From NCBI RefSeq assembly GCF_003985155.1, contig NZ_ML133704.1:1-57588 (forward strand): 57,588 bases of DNA, in the 5' to 3' direction. Of this stretch, positions 16,796-26,246 are shown piece after piece. The notes under the pieces were generated by a model that was given only the letters and a program-made list of their open reading frames with translations, was not told the origin of the DNA and did not search any database. A program made the translations under genes and the position numbers. The DNA is from Rhizobium vallis. Lineage in GTDB: Bacteria; Pseudomonadota; Alphaproteobacteria; Rhizobiales; Rhizobiaceae. Every line of letters starts with the position of its first letter. Position 1 is the first letter of the stretch.

Positions 16796-17341
16796 ATCGC
16801 ATCTCCACTTTTGAGACGAAAACGAAAACGGGCCTAGTCCAACCGGTGCCAAACAAAAGGCCGATTTCGCTGTGTCTCTTCAGGTTCTAAGGCACCGTTA
16901 AGTTTAGCGGATTGCGGCGGCCAACATGCGGCACCGGCGTGACCAATGAAACCGTGTGCCAGTGGGAGCCTTAACTCGGCAAGGCGATCTCCCACTGGAA
17001 TCCCTTGAAGCAGTCTCATTCGTGGCGACCTGACATCTGAACGTCGGTTACTTCGATCGCGCGCGAAGAACATTGGCTCCGGCGGCGCTGTCGGCCAGAA
17101 TGGCATCGCTCTCAACGTCTTGGTCCAAAGCTGAAGAGGCTCCCGCGCTGAGCAGTGGCTGGTGACAAAGCTCTTTGGATCGGCTGCACGCCGCCGCGCG
17201 TGATGATCGCTGACGAGCTCCGTTCGTACGGTACGACATGGGCGAAGATGGGCCTTACATCTAAAGGTGTTGGTCATCGTCGATAGTAGCCACTGGAGCT
17301 TGGACCGGAACCATTGCTGGCAGAGATCTGGGCTCCTACAA

Positions 17342-17356
17342 GCAATTGGTGTGCCA
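17342..17356 (-). promoter_or_regulatory. Consensus sigma-54 promoter
   Basis: The - strand reads TGGCACACCAATTGCTT, matching TGGCACRNNNNTTGCW at every position. It points toward the ggps2 gene, whose start is 547 bp downstream, with no convincing gene in between. It may drive ggps2 or be left from a lost nif-type gene. Confidence 0.65.
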
Positions 17357-17375
17357 CCAGATCATTGTTAGTGAA

Positions 17376-17391
17376 TGTTTCAATGGCGACA
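17376..17391. promoter_or_regulatory. NifA-type upstream activator site
   Basis: TGTTTCAATGGCGACA fits TGT-N10-ACA exactly. It lies only about 20 bp upstream of the -24 box at 17342-17356, closer than the usual 80-150 bp, which leaves its role uncertain. Confidence 0.45.
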
Positions 17392-17679
17392 GAAGGCGTC
17401 TTCCGGTGCTCACCGTGTGTCGGGAGTCGCGGATTGTGCCACTCCGCCTAGTATTTGAACAGCGTCAACCTTGCGAGCGATCCGTCCGAAGGCCAACCCA
17501 GCATTGGAGTGATTTGGGTTGAGGTCACAATGCACGTCGGCGCTTGCATCATGCCAGCCTGTCAATGTGCGCGATCGCACACGACTGTCAGCTTTGCGTC
17601 AACTACGATCGAACCGATGCTTTTGACGTTTCACGAGGTTACGCTGCCGATAGACCCAGCGTGAGAAGACGACTGAGCC

Positions 17680-18202
17680 TTCCAGTTGTTCTTCGGCGCG
17701 ATGTTGCCGAAGCCTTACACTCGACCGGCTTGGCGAGGATTTCAGCGCTGCCGTAGCCCTTGTCGGCCGGCAGGAAACCGCTTCGAAAAGTCGGTCCCCT
17801 ACCGCCTTTTGCTAGCGGACTAAAAGGGCGGAGCAGGTGGATCTATACAGCGCTTTCTTTCAAAGCCCTGGTTGCGCCTTGTGTTCGTCAGCGATCAGGA
17901 GCGCCTTCGGCTCCACATGCTTGGCGACGGCCGCCCATGCATCCTTGCCGTTCTCGTCCAGGATCACCCGCGTCACCGTTCTGTTCGGTGCATGGCGGTT
18001 GGCCTCCCTCAGCGCCAGAACTCACATACGCTTGCCGTTCTGATTTTCCTTCTTGCGCCCGTCCTTGCGCTCTTCCTTCTTGTCACCTTGCGGAGGACGC
18101 CGCCCACATACTTGCCGTCGATCTGCACCGTACCGTGCAGCTTGATCGCATCACGGCGAAGGTCGGCTGCCTCCCGGAGCTTCTGCAGCAGGAAGTAGGC
18201 GG
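17680..18202 (-). pseudogene. IS1595-family transposase, C-terminal part
   Basis: Reading down from 18202 the frame gives TAYFLLQKLREAADLRRDAI and then VQIDGKYVGGVLRK, the first catalytic-Asp region of ISXO2-like (IS1595) transposases. Frameshifts follow, and pieces such as TVTRVILDENGKDAWAAV are in another frame. The N-terminal half of the same gene is at 23540-23900, separated by the IS66 element; the two halves join precisely at the codons for VQYK-TAYF. Confidence 0.8.
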
Positions 18203-18231
18203 TCTTGTACGTACCCATCCGGCGAAGGCCG
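18203..18231. repeat. IS66 left end: target duplication plus inverted repeat
   Basis: TCTTGTAC (18203-18210) is repeated at 23532-23539. The terminal inverted repeat starts at 18211 with GTACCCATCCGGCGAAGGCC and matches the right end at 20 of 21 positions. Confidence 0.93.
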
Positions 18232-18270
18232 TCTGTCCTGACTTGCTGATTGGCTTTAAGTCCATGCCTT

Positions 18271-18678
18271 ATGTCATGCGCTACAATCATTTCCCCCATT
18301 GAGGTCTTGTCCGTCGACGATCTTGGTCGCCGACGGGATTGGTCGGACGAAGAGAAGGTTCGGATCGTCGAGGAAAGTCTACAAGGCTTTCGGAAAGGCT
18401 CGGTGACGGCGCGGCGATATGGATTGTCACGGTCATTGTTGACCCGTTGGCGTCGGGAATACCGTAGTGGTCTTCTGAGCAGTTCCGCTACAACGGGCTT
18501 CGTGCCACTTACGATTTCGCCACCGGCGGCGGCATCTTGCGAGGTAGCCTCACGGCCGCGATTTGAAGACGACATGACGATCGAGATCGGCCTGCCGAAT
18601 GGCCGACGGCTGACGATCCCAGCCTCGCTTGATCCGACCATTCTTGCCCGCCTGTTGCCCGTCGTGGATGGGTCATGA
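18271..18678 (+). CDS. tnpA: IS66 accessory protein TnpA (helix-turn-helix)
   Basis: The 135-residue first gene of the IS66 set. It has the Tnp_IS66/transposase-8-like helix-turn-helix (WSDEEKVRIVEESLQGFRKG, ARRYGLSRSLLTRWRREYR) and ends with the common IS66 tail IEIGLPNGRRLTIPAS. Its stop overlaps the start of tnpB by four bases (ATGA). The frame is open upstream to 18250; I chose the ATG at 18271, though the ribosome site is weak. Confidence 0.88.
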   Translation: MSCATIISPIEVLSVDDLGRRRDWSDEEKVRIVEESLQGFRKGSVTARRYGLSRSLLTRWRREYRSGLLSSSATTGFVPLTISPPAAASCEVASRPRFEDDMTIEIGLPNGRRLTIPASLDPTILARLLPVVDGS

Positions 18679-19025
18679 TCGCGTTTCCCGCGGGGGTAAA
18701 GGTGTGGATCGCGGGCGGGGTGACGGACATGCGTTGCGGCATGAACAGCCTGGCGCTGAAGGTTCAGCAAGGTCTTGGCCGCGATCCTCATGGCGGCGAA
18801 GTCTTCTGCTTCCGGGGTCGCAAGGGTGACCTGATCAAGGTCCTCTGGCATGACGGCGTCGGCATGTCGCTTTACCTGAAGCGGCTGGAAGCTGGAAAGT
18901 TCATCTGGCCGGTCAGCCAGAATGGCTCCGCCGTGCCTGTATCGTCGGCGCAGCTCGGCTATCTCCTGGAAGGGATCGACTGGCGCAACCCGCGCTGGAC
19001 GCAGCGGCCTTCGAAGGCAGGCTGA
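18675..19025 (+). CDS. tnpB: IS66 Orf2 family protein TnpB
   Basis: A full-length 116-residue IS66 Orf2: IAGGVTDMRCGMNSLALKVQ, then FCFRGRKGDLIKVLWHDG and LYLKRLEAGKFIWP, all hallmark segments. It is required for transposition in IS66 elements, though its biochemical role is unknown. Intact here. Confidence 0.95.
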   Translation: MIAFPAGVKVWIAGGVTDMRCGMNSLALKVQQGLGRDPHGGEVFCFRGRKGDLIKVLWHDGVGMSLYLKRLEAGKFIWPVSQNGSAVPVSSAQLGYLLEGIDWRNPRWTQRPSKAG

Positions 19026-19084
19026 CCGCCTGCATTCCTCTGTTTTTGTTGGGCTTTCGGCATGCGGCATGGTAGCTTTCGGCC

Positions 19085-20499
19085 ATGGATGATGCTGCTT
19101 CGGAGATAGCCAGTCTGCGCGCCGCGCTTGCGGCATCGGAAGCGCGTGCCGCCTCTGCCGAGGCCGACCTCGCACAGGTGCGCGCGGTCGTGACGACGTC
19201 TGAGGCGATGATCCGGCATCTCAAGCTCGAGATCGCCAAGATACGTCGCGAGCAGTACGGCCAGAGCTCGGAGCGCCGCGCCCGGCTGATCGAGCAAATG
19301 GAATTGCAGCTCGAAGAACTTGAAGCCGACGCCACCGAAGACGAGATCGCTGCGGAACGCGTGGCGACGAGAATCACAAATGTCTCCGCTTTCGAACGCC
19401 GCCGGCCGGCCCGCAAGCCGTTTCCCGAGCACCTGCCGCGCGAGCGCCTGGTCATCGATGCCCCGTCGACCTGCACCTGCTGCGGCTCGCACCGCATCGT
19501 GAAGATGGGCGAAGACATCACCGAGACGCTGGAGATCATTCCGCGCCAGTGGAAGGTGATCCAGACGGTGCGCGAGAAGTTCACCTGCCGGGACTGCGAG
19601 AAGATCAGCCAGCCACCGGCCCCTTTCCATGCGACACGCGGGGATGGGCAGGACCGCACCTGCTGGCGACGATCCTGTTCGAGAAGTTCGGCCAACATCA
19701 GCCATTGAACCGCCAGGCTGAGCGCTACGCCAGGGAAGGCGTCGCTCTCAGTCTCTCCACACTGGCCGATCAGGTCGGAGCCTGCACGACGGCCCTGCAG
19801 CCGATCCATGACCTGATCCGTGCCCATGTTCTGGCCGCCGAGCGGCTGCATGGTGACGACACCACCGTGCCGCTTCTGGCCAGGGGAGCAACAAAGCAGG
19901 CGAGACTCTGGACTTACGTCCGCGATGACCGCCCTTTCGCGGGCGGCGCGCCTCCCGCCGCACTCTTCCACTTCTCTCCCGATCGCGAGAAGACCCACCC
20001 CAACACGCATCTCGCCGGATGGCACGGCACCCTGCAAGCCGATGCCTATGGCGGCTACAACGACCTCTATCGTGCCGACCGCCGCCCCGCGCTGGTGATC
20101 AGCGCACTTTGCTGGAGCCACGCGCGGCGCAAATTCTTCGAACTCGCTGACATCGCCGGCAACGTGCGCAAGGGCAAACCTGCCCACGAGATATCGCCCG
20201 TCGCGCTTGAGGCCGTTGCCCGCATCGACGCGCTCTTCGACATCGAGCGCGGCATAAACGGAATGCCTGCCGAGGATAGGCTCGCAGCGAGGCTGCAACA
20301 TGCTCGCCCGCTCGTCGAAGAACTGCACGATTGGCTCATGGCCCAGCGCGGGCAAATGTCGAAGCACAACCCCGTCGCCAAGGCGATCAACTACATGTTC
20401 GAGAAGGAGGGTCGCTGGGAAGCCTTCGCCCGGTTCCTCGACGACGGCAGACTGTGTCTGACGAACAATGCCGCCGAACGAGCCCTGCGCGGCGTTGCC
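19085..20499 (+). pseudogene. tnpC: IS66 transposase TnpC, N-terminal and catalytic part
   Basis: The frame starts MDDAASEIASLRAALAASEA with the usual coiled coil, continues through the zinc-binding CTCCGSHRI and PPAPFHATRG, then loses one base near 19636. The correct reading continues in the next frame (GWAGPHLLATILFEKFGQHQ, LHGDDTTVPLLA, WSHARRKFFELADI) as far as NNAAERALRGVA near 20499, where the recombinase module is inserted. The end of the gene is at 22984-23204. Confidence 0.92.
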
Positions 20500-22983
20500 G
20501 GACCTGAGTCATTGTGCACTCCCTCTTTAAGTATCTGTAAACATTGGAAGCGTCTCGGTGTCAGCAATGCGACACGGGCGGCCCTTTCGGGCTATCGCGG
20601 CTTGGACGGTTGCCGAAGTCAGATTGCTGGCCCGGATTTGATACGGCGCGCCGGGAACCACCTGCTCGGCAGACAACACGTTCGTCTTGATCAGGTGGCG
20701 TATTCGGTGGTTGGTCACGCCCAAAACCGCCGCCGCCTCTGTCATGGTCAGCCATTCGCCCTCTTTATCGGCTGATTTGTACGCGTGAATGGCCCGGACC
20801 CGCCTTACTGAAGCGACCCGGTGTGCAGTCCAGGTTTTTCCTTGCCCCGTGGGCATTCCCATTCGATTGAGCGACGCGGCGATATGTTCATCGGACCAGC
20901 GTCCTGCCATGCTCCGCATCACTGCCAAAGCATCTTCCGTTGTGGCGCACCCGTGTTCAACCGTCTGGGGCTTGCGAACCTTGAGCTCCGAATGCTGACC
21001 GCCTTTCCAATGGATGGTCAGCACCACGTCGCGCACCTCATCATCGACATCGACAACAATGTCGGCGATCAATGTACGTAGCAGTTGCTGGCGCACGCGC
21101 ATGGTGACATCCGGCGACTCCCAGGCCGCCTGCAGATTGTCGGCGAGGTTTGCGAAAGTGGCCTGGGTCAACTTCGATGGTTGAAGGACTTTCGGTAGGC
21201 CTGCGCACTTCCAGATCACGGACGCGGCGTAGCGCCGTTTCCCAATTCTTCTCAAGCTGTGCAGCTATCAGGCGGTTGTCGGGATCGCATGCCGCATAGC
21301 GGCGCTCGGCGAGGCTAGCCTCGTAGCGGGCCTGTTGTAGCTCCAGATCGTGAATGTGGCGCTGGTCTTCCTGTCGCTCCCGGTGCATCCGCTCTGCTTT
21401 AAAAGTCGCCTCGATCGCTAATGGTTCTACCGCGCGCAACAACTCGCGCGCAACCGCCGCATCGACCTTCGAGCCGCCGAACGTCATGCAACGGGGCAAG
21501 CCCATCATCAGGTTCTGTTTATAGCAGCGATAGACAGGATTTTGTGGATTTCCCGTATAGGCAACACTCAGTCGCCGTCCAGACCGTCCGCAGGTCAGGA
21601 GACCTGATAATAATGCTTTGCCGCCGCGGCCCGATTTAGTCCCACCCGATCGGCCATAATTATTGAGGGCCAGTTGCTGTTGGTTACGCTCGTATTCGCC
21701 CCAACTAATTTAACCTTCGTGATGGTCCCGGATCATCACCTCCCAGGTACCGACGGGCTTGCCGTGCCCGTAACTGCGCCGAGCCCATCCATCGACGATG
21801 GCAGTCCGCTTCTCGCTCTTCCCATAGACGTAAACGCCGGCGTAGAAGGGGTTTTTGAGGATGCCGATCACATTGCGATAACGTACTGGCATCCATACGA
21901 AGTTGGTCATGCGCCCTTCATCCGACGGCCGAGGGAAGTGAATGTGATCTTTCGTCATCGACAGCAGCACCTGACGCGCGCTTCCAAGGTCGTGGAAGCG
22001 GGCGAAGATGGATCGAATTACCTCTTGCAGACGCAGATCAGGATCGAGCCCAAGCCCGGCCTCCCGATGCCAAATGTAGCCGAACGGAACAGAAAGTCGC
22101 AGTTCGCCACGGCGCGCCTTCGACCTGGCGGCATCGAGCATCCGGGCTCTCAGCACGCCCAGTTCGAACTCGCTGATACTGCCCTTCATTCCCAGCAGCA
22201 GCCGATCGTTGGGTCGACATGGATTGTAGACGCCGTCATGGTCAATGACGCGGGCTTCGACCAGGCCGCACAGTTCGAGCAGGTGATGCCAGTCCCGACC
22301 GTTGCGCGCAAGCCGTGAAGCATCGAAGCAGAAAACGGCACCAACTTTGCCGGCGCACAGTAGGGCGACGAGACGATCGAAGCCCGGACGGGCGACGGTT
22401 CCGCTGGCAGAGCGCCCGAGGTCGTCGTCGATCACCTCGACGTGGCTGAAGCCGTGGTGTCGCGCAATGTCAACAAGATCATACTGCCGTCGCTGGCTTT
22501 CCAGATTGGTTATAACCTGCGACTGAGTGGATTGCCGCACATAAACGACGGCCTTGCGCGCGAGCAGCGCTGTCGGAATCAAATCAGTGATGGTCATCGT
22601 TGAGCTCCTCGAATATCAGGTCGAGCTGCCGGCCCGACGCCGGCACCAGCGTATTGCGGGATCTCATCATGGTCCTCCTGAGTGATTCTACGTCCACTTC
22701 GGAAGGGTGCCGCTTTGCTGCCGCCAGAGACCAGCCTGTTCAATTCGATTAGCGTCGCAAGATCGACGCGTGGCGTTCCCATGGTCATGCCGCGGCAGAC
22801 CACGGGATCGATCATCCACCCTGAGATCGCGATGACGACACCTGTCGGCCCCAGAACCTTCAAAAACCGGCCTGTCGCTCGTTCTTCGACGCGACGAATG
22901 GAAACCTTCTGGCCAAAATATGGATGCCAGCGATAGTGAACCTCGACTTCATCGCCGACATGGGCAGAATGAACGGGGCATTG
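20500..22983 (-). mobile_element. Serine-recombinase module inserted in IS66 tnpC
   Basis: Flanked on both sides by the halves of one tnpC gene, so its ends can be set to within a few bases (about 20500 and 22983). It carries a large serine recombinase and a partner gene, both on the - strand. The termini share only a loose inverted similarity (TCATT-x-TGC), and no clear target duplication is visible apart from TTGC present at both junctions, consistent with site-specific recombination rather than DDE transposition. Confidence 0.7.
20527..22597 (-). pseudogene. Large serine recombinase, broken
   Basis: The N-terminal catalytic domain is complete: VVYVRQSTQSQV (with the nucleophile serine), DDDLGRSASGTVARPGFDRL, FDASRLARNGRDW and ISEFELGVLRARM. 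The recombinase domain follows, then an in-frame TAA at 21710 (HHEG, then stop where Tyr is expected). The same frame resumes (LMMGLPRCMTFGG) and shifts again near 21200 before a normal C-terminus with a helix-turn-helix (MTEAAAVLGVTNHRIRHLIK) ending at 20527. One zinc-finger cysteine is also changed (LTCGRSGRRL). Two lesions make it non-functional unless the truncated product works. Confidence 0.85.
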
Positions 22984-23001
22984 CTCTCGGAAGAAAGGCA
23001 T
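22594..23001 (-). CDS. Recombinase-associated small protein (DUF5372-like)
   Basis: The frame of 135 codons ends in a 4-bp overlap with the recombinase start. The conserved part is WHPYFGQKVSIRRVEERATG and ISGWMIDPVVCRGMTMGTP. I believe this is the small partner gene that often precedes such recombinases, but its function is not known. The first six or seven residues as read come from IS66 DNA, so the natural start was altered by the insertion. Confidence 0.6.
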   Translation of the reverse strand: MPFFREQCPVHSAHVGDEVEVHYRWHPYFGQKVSIRRVEERATGRFLKVLGPTGVVIAISGWMIDPVVCRGMTMGTPRVDLATLIELNRLVSGGSKAAPFRSGRRITQEDHDEIPQYAGAGVGPAARPDIRGAQR

Positions 23002-23204
23002 GGCTATTCGCCGGTTCCCAGCGCGGAGGCGAGCGTGCTGCCTTCATGTATTCCCTAATCGTCACGGCAAAGACGAACGATATCGATCCGCAGGCCTGGT
23101 TGGCGGACGTGCTCGCCCGCATGCCTGGCATTCCCGTATCACGGCTGCCGGAACTGCTGCCGTGGAACTGGCCCGCCGGAAGCGCCCGGCAGATGGCGGC
23201 CTGA
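22984..23204 (+). pseudogene. tnpC: IS66 transposase TnpC, C-terminal part
   Basis: Continues the interrupted gene: LGRKAWLFAGSQRGGERAAF, MYSLIVTAKTNDIDP and the family-specific end LPELLPWNW, the IS66 C-terminal domain. It has no start of its own. Confidence 0.9.
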
Positions 23205-23514
23205 TGGCGCGCCCGACGCATGTCTACACGATCAACTACGTCGCCACGCTGATTGGCGAGAACCTCGAACTCATCCAGGAGGTCGCCAGCAACTCCGACA
23301 ACATCGACTGTGGTGAGATGATCCATGCCCATGACGGCAGCGAAGAGGGCATCACGACCTTCACCGACCGGGGCATCGAAAGCTTGAAGGAGTTCCTCGC
23401 CGATATCCGCACCTGGGAAGGAGGTGTTCGGCAGTTCCTTGTCGACGAGCAATGCGATCGCGACAAGATTCGAACGCATCATGGCAGACGAGCCGAAATC
23501 ATAAGTGCCGCGGC
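23204..23514 (+). CDS. IS66-associated small protein, frameshifted at the end
   Basis: An ATG overlapping the tnpC stop (TGATG) opens a frame reading MARPTHVYTINYVATLIGEN and EGITTFTDRGIESLKEFLAD, a small protein found at the 3-prime end of some rhizobial IS66 elements, function unknown. After DEQCDRDKI one base is missing; the expected ending IMADEPKS with a stop near 23503 is seen in the next frame, so as it stands the product runs on past the end of the element. Confidence 0.7.
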
Positions 23515-23539
23515 CTTCGCCGGATGGATACTCTTGTAC
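23511..23539. repeat. IS66 right end: inverted repeat plus target duplication
   Basis: The inverted repeat occupies 23511-23531 (CGGCCTTCGCCGGATGGATA then C), followed by the 8-bp duplication TCTTGTAC at 23532-23539. Confidence 0.93.
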
Positions 23540-23900
23540 TGGACGTTGACCTTGCGGCTCAGATGGAGCGCCGCCATGCCCTTGGCGGCCGTGATTCCTC
23601 CCAGATTGCCATGATGATCTTCTTGAATGAAAGCTTGCGGTCGGCGAAAACCGAAAATTCGGCGCGGCATTCCGGCTCCGAGCATCAGAACGACGACGCC
23701 GTACGGCGCCAGGCAGCCACAGCGAGGGCAATATGGCTTCCCGACGTTCTTGGGCCAACGGAAGTCGACGAACAGGCCGTAGGTGTCGTCCTCGGCTGCC
23801 CGAAGCCTCTCTCGGGTCAGGCCAGGCGCACTGGTCGTATTTCGAACCTCCGGTCTCCTGCGGAGAAAGCGTCGTAGGAATTCGGTCTCAGGATGGAATT
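23540..23900 (-). pseudogene. IS1595-family transposase, N-terminal part
   Basis: Reading from about 23850 down: FVDFRWPKNVGKPYCPRCGC (zinc-finger start of ISXO2-like transposases), PRRIFGFR, then after a frame change ITAAKGMAALHLSRKVNVQY. It ends at the IS66 target duplication and continues at 18202. Several frame changes show it was decaying independently of the IS66 insertion. Confidence 0.75.
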
Positions 23901-24509
23901 CGCTCCTGCAGCATGTTCAGGCTTCCGGTCCATACGCGAGACATAAGCAGACAACTCCGTCGTAAGGACGGAAGCGAAAGGTCAGTGCTCTATTCGTATC
24001 GATTTGAACATGAAAGGACCCTTACCAGGAGAACGAAACCACGTTCAGGGGTTAGCACTTTCGTAAGGTTGTCAAACCCGTGCCCTTATATCGGGAGAAA
24101 ATTCAATGTCTCAGAGCCAGACTACCCAGCGCAATCTATAATCCAGTTCAGTGAATGGGTCCAGATCGTGAGAGCTGTCTTCGGGTGACCGCGCCTCATG
24201 ACGACTATTAACGACTCGTTCCCAACAATCGAACATCCGCAAGGTAGATTCACGTTCGAGCATCTTGTGCCTACCTCTGTATGCCTTACTGGGCAGGTAA
24301 CATTGCCGTTTCAGGCCCTGTCCTGACCTCTGGCCTTAATGATCTTGTTGTTTATTACCTTTTCCCGAGCAGATCAGACGAACACAACGTAGAACTGGTG
24401 GTAAAAAGCGCTGATCAGAAAGAAATTAATTTCAGCCGCATCAAGCGAAGGTGTAACGTCTGCCAACTCGTAAAAAAGGCTCATTTCCAGCAAATAAGGG
24501 TGCCCTAGA

Positions 24510-24640
24510 AACAAAAAAGGCCCCCTAAAGGAGCCTTCCCATGGCGTTTCCGCCGAACGCGTGTGCCCTACCGTGGTGTACCGACCTCTAAGGGTGCACC
24601 TGCAACAGCGACCTTTCGGAAGCCTCGTTGTCTGCTGCTC
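24510..24640 (-). ncRNA. Candidate small RNA
   Basis: On the - strand a sigma-70-like promoter (TTGAAA at 24669-24674, 17-base spacer, TATATG at 24646-24651) precedes about 130 bases that end in a strong intrinsic terminator. The interior can fold into short hairpins (for example GCGTT-CGGCGG-AAACGC). A 26-codon frame, 24568-24648 (MFVSSRQRGFRKVAVAGAPL and six more residues), with GAGGG upstream is an alternative: its ATG overlaps the -10 box, so the two readings exclude each other. I cannot match it to a known RNA family. Confidence 0.4.
24517..24537 (-). terminator. Intrinsic terminator
   Basis: Minus-strand AAGGCTCC, loop TTTAG, GGGGCCTT (one G-U pair), followed by TTTTTTG. Eight-pair stem plus U-run is a textbook terminator. 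Confidence 0.8.
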
Positions 24641-25113
24641 ACAAACATATAACCCTCACGGTCGACTATTTCAAGCCCTTTGTGTGGATGCGATAAGGTG
24701 GCGGCTTCGTTTAGCAAAGTTCACGTTTGTGGCACTTGCTCCATGATGCCGGAATTTTCAGAGAGCATCGAACCTACACGCTAGCGGGAGCGGTAACCGA
24801 TATGGGTTCTTGGCTGAGTGATTTCCAGCACGGCGGAGCTTTCCCAGCTAGCCAAATGGGATATCGTGGGACGGGGAAATGGATCGGTTTTCGAGGATTA
24901 TGTCTTATCGTCCTCAACGAAGACCGCTTAGAAGATGTTGAGCATTGAATGTGAATTTTCGCTCAAATTCGACGCAACCTAGATGTTTCAGTGGCGGGTG
25001 CGGCCATAGCCGACTCATCTTTCATGGAACTGGGCCACCGGTCTAGCGAGACTGTTTTGAATGCATTCATGAAGCAATTTGGCTAAACTCTCAAATATTT
25101 GCTATAACGCAAA

Positions 25114-25134
25114 AAATGCCCAAAATGGGTATTT
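25114..25134. promoter_or_regulatory. Dyad upstream of first XRE regulator
   Basis: AAATGCCCA and TGGGTATTT are separated by AAA and form an inverted repeat with one mismatch, about 90 bp before the regulator start. The half-site resembles AAATGCGCCAAA found before the paralogous gene at 27618, so it may be an operator bound by one of these proteins. Confidence 0.4.
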
Positions 25135-25225
25135 AAAACGGTTGTAGTGTGGCGATGACAAGTGGTTCAAATCGGTTCAGGTTGGCTCAAGCCTACAACG
25201 AGTGGCAGGAAAACAGGGACGTGCG

Positions 25226-25729
25226 GTGACGGAAGATCTAGCAAGCTACAGAAGTTCGAGAGGCCTCGTCAGCACCGCCGATCCGGAGGTTGACAAGGCG
25301 ATCTATCGAAAGCCAGGTTTCGGCGGCGAAATTACATCGTTGGGTCACATGGAGGAATTGATCAGCGCGTTCCTGAAAAAGACACGCGAAGCGCAGGGCC
25401 TGTCTCGCGCAGACGTTGCTCCAATGCTTGGTCTGTCCATCCCTGTATACGGACGCTACGAGCGGGCATTTTCCAAAATGACTGTTACTCGGATGATCCA
25501 TCTGTGTGAGATTCTTGGCTTCATGCCTATCGATATGATCTTTGAAGCTGCGCCACATCTTTGGGGCCGCACATCGGAGGAGGCCGAGGATTGTCTCACA
25601 CTGGCGAGGATTCTTAGGAGACTTCCGAACGGCACGACGCGCGATCTTATTCGGCTCCTGCAGCGAATGATCCCCGATGACGACGAGAGCGACAGAGGTA
25701 TCAGTGATGTAGCGGAGCCCGTGAAGTGA
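25226..25729 (+). CDS. XRE-type transcriptional regulator, copy 1
   Basis: A 167-residue DNA-binding protein with a central helix-turn-helix of the Cro/CI type (REAQGLSRADVAPMLGLSIP, then VYGRYERAFSKMTVTRMIHL). I start it at GTG 25226, which has AGGGA well spaced and overlaps the stop of a 24-codon upstream frame (25155-25229, MTSGSNRFRLAQAYNEWQEN then RDVR) in a GTGA arrangement; GTG 25202 is an alternative. It is clearly paralogous to 27618-28139: both share DKxxYRKP before, and an APHLWG/APYLWG motif after, the DNA-binding region. Targets unknown; autoregulation is suggested by the dyad upstream. Confidence 0.8.
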   Translation: MTEDLASYRSSRGLVSTADPEVDKAIYRKPGFGGEITSLGHMEELISAFLKKTREAQGLSRADVAPMLGLSIPVYGRYERAFSKMTVTRMIHLCEILGFMPIDMIFEAAPHLWGRTSEEAEDCLTLARILRRLPNGTTRDLIRLLQRMIPDDDESDRGISDVAEPVK

Positions 25730-26246
25730 GCTGGGTTTGTCTATGACGCCCCGACCAGTAGTTAGCAGTATTGGTGATAGCTGTCGCAGCCGACGCGCTG
25801 TCGTCGGTGTGCAGACACCCGCAATCTCACAACTTAGTTTTTCACTCGAATTTCCGTCTGATCAACAATACGCGCCGATTGCGCAATTTTTCGATCTTTG
25901 GTTGGCGTTGATCTCGCTCGATGCTCGAGCGATTCGTCGGCGAGCGACGCCAAGTCTATTTGCATGCGCTTTGCTTCGACAGTAGGGTCTGTGTTAAACT
26001 CCCTCGTTGGGTTTTCCCGCTCAATGCCATGTGGGTATTCGAGCTGCCGGCGCGCATGCTTTGATTTCGATTGCTGAATCTAAGCCCGTCCTCTCCGCGC
26101 CTCCGTTCCATCGCGCCGATCCTTTTTGCCATTCGGCTCGGAAACAGCCTTTTGACATCACGATCAGGTTCCGCGAAAACGGGGTCGAGTCGCTGAGACT
26201 GGAAACGCTGTTCATGGCTGTCGCCGTTCAGAGGTAAGGGCATCGC
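25730..26246. other. Stretch between regulator and IS481, nothing recognised
   Basis: Several short frames overlap on both strands; none has a ribosome site or recognisable family. Confidence 0.5.

Larger units (their letters stand above)
16796..17679. other. Stretch upstream of ggps2, no intact gene
   Basis: A - strand frame at 16834-17277 is open but resembles nothing and lacks a ribosome site; a short overlapping frame (17048-17239) may be a transposase scrap. The notable content is the promoter pair at 17342-17391. Confidence 0.4.
18211..23531 (+). mobile_element. IS66-family element with nested recombinase module
   Basis: Both ends are exact: 21-bp inverted repeats with one mismatch and an 8-bp target duplication TCTTGTAC, the size typical of IS66. 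Inside are the three standard genes plus a small accessory gene. A module of about 2.5 kb carrying a serine recombinase sits within the large transposase gene (20500-22983); without it the element would be about 2.8 kb, normal for the family. The element itself interrupts an IS1595-family transposase gene. Confidence 0.93.
23901..25154. other. Intergenic stretch with small-RNA-like unit
   Basis: No protein gene is recognised over 1.2 kb. The only structured element is a promoter-like and terminator-bounded unit on the - strand at 24510-24674, plus the dyad at 25114-25134. Confidence 0.5.

Noticed and set aside
16836..16851. TGGCACC sequence on the - strand close to ggps2
   Set aside because: The -12 position reads GGAC rather than TTGC, so it does not qualify as a sigma-54 promoter.
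16834..17277. 147-codon - strand frame downstream of the sigma-54 promoter at 17342
   Set aside because: Arg/Pro-rich, no family resemblance, no Shine-Dalgarno. Left as non-coding, though it is the nearest frame to that promoter.
18913..20367. 484-codon open frame on the - strand
   Set aside because: It lies antisense to IS66 tnpB and tnpC, whose protein motifs are unmistakable; its own translation matches nothing.
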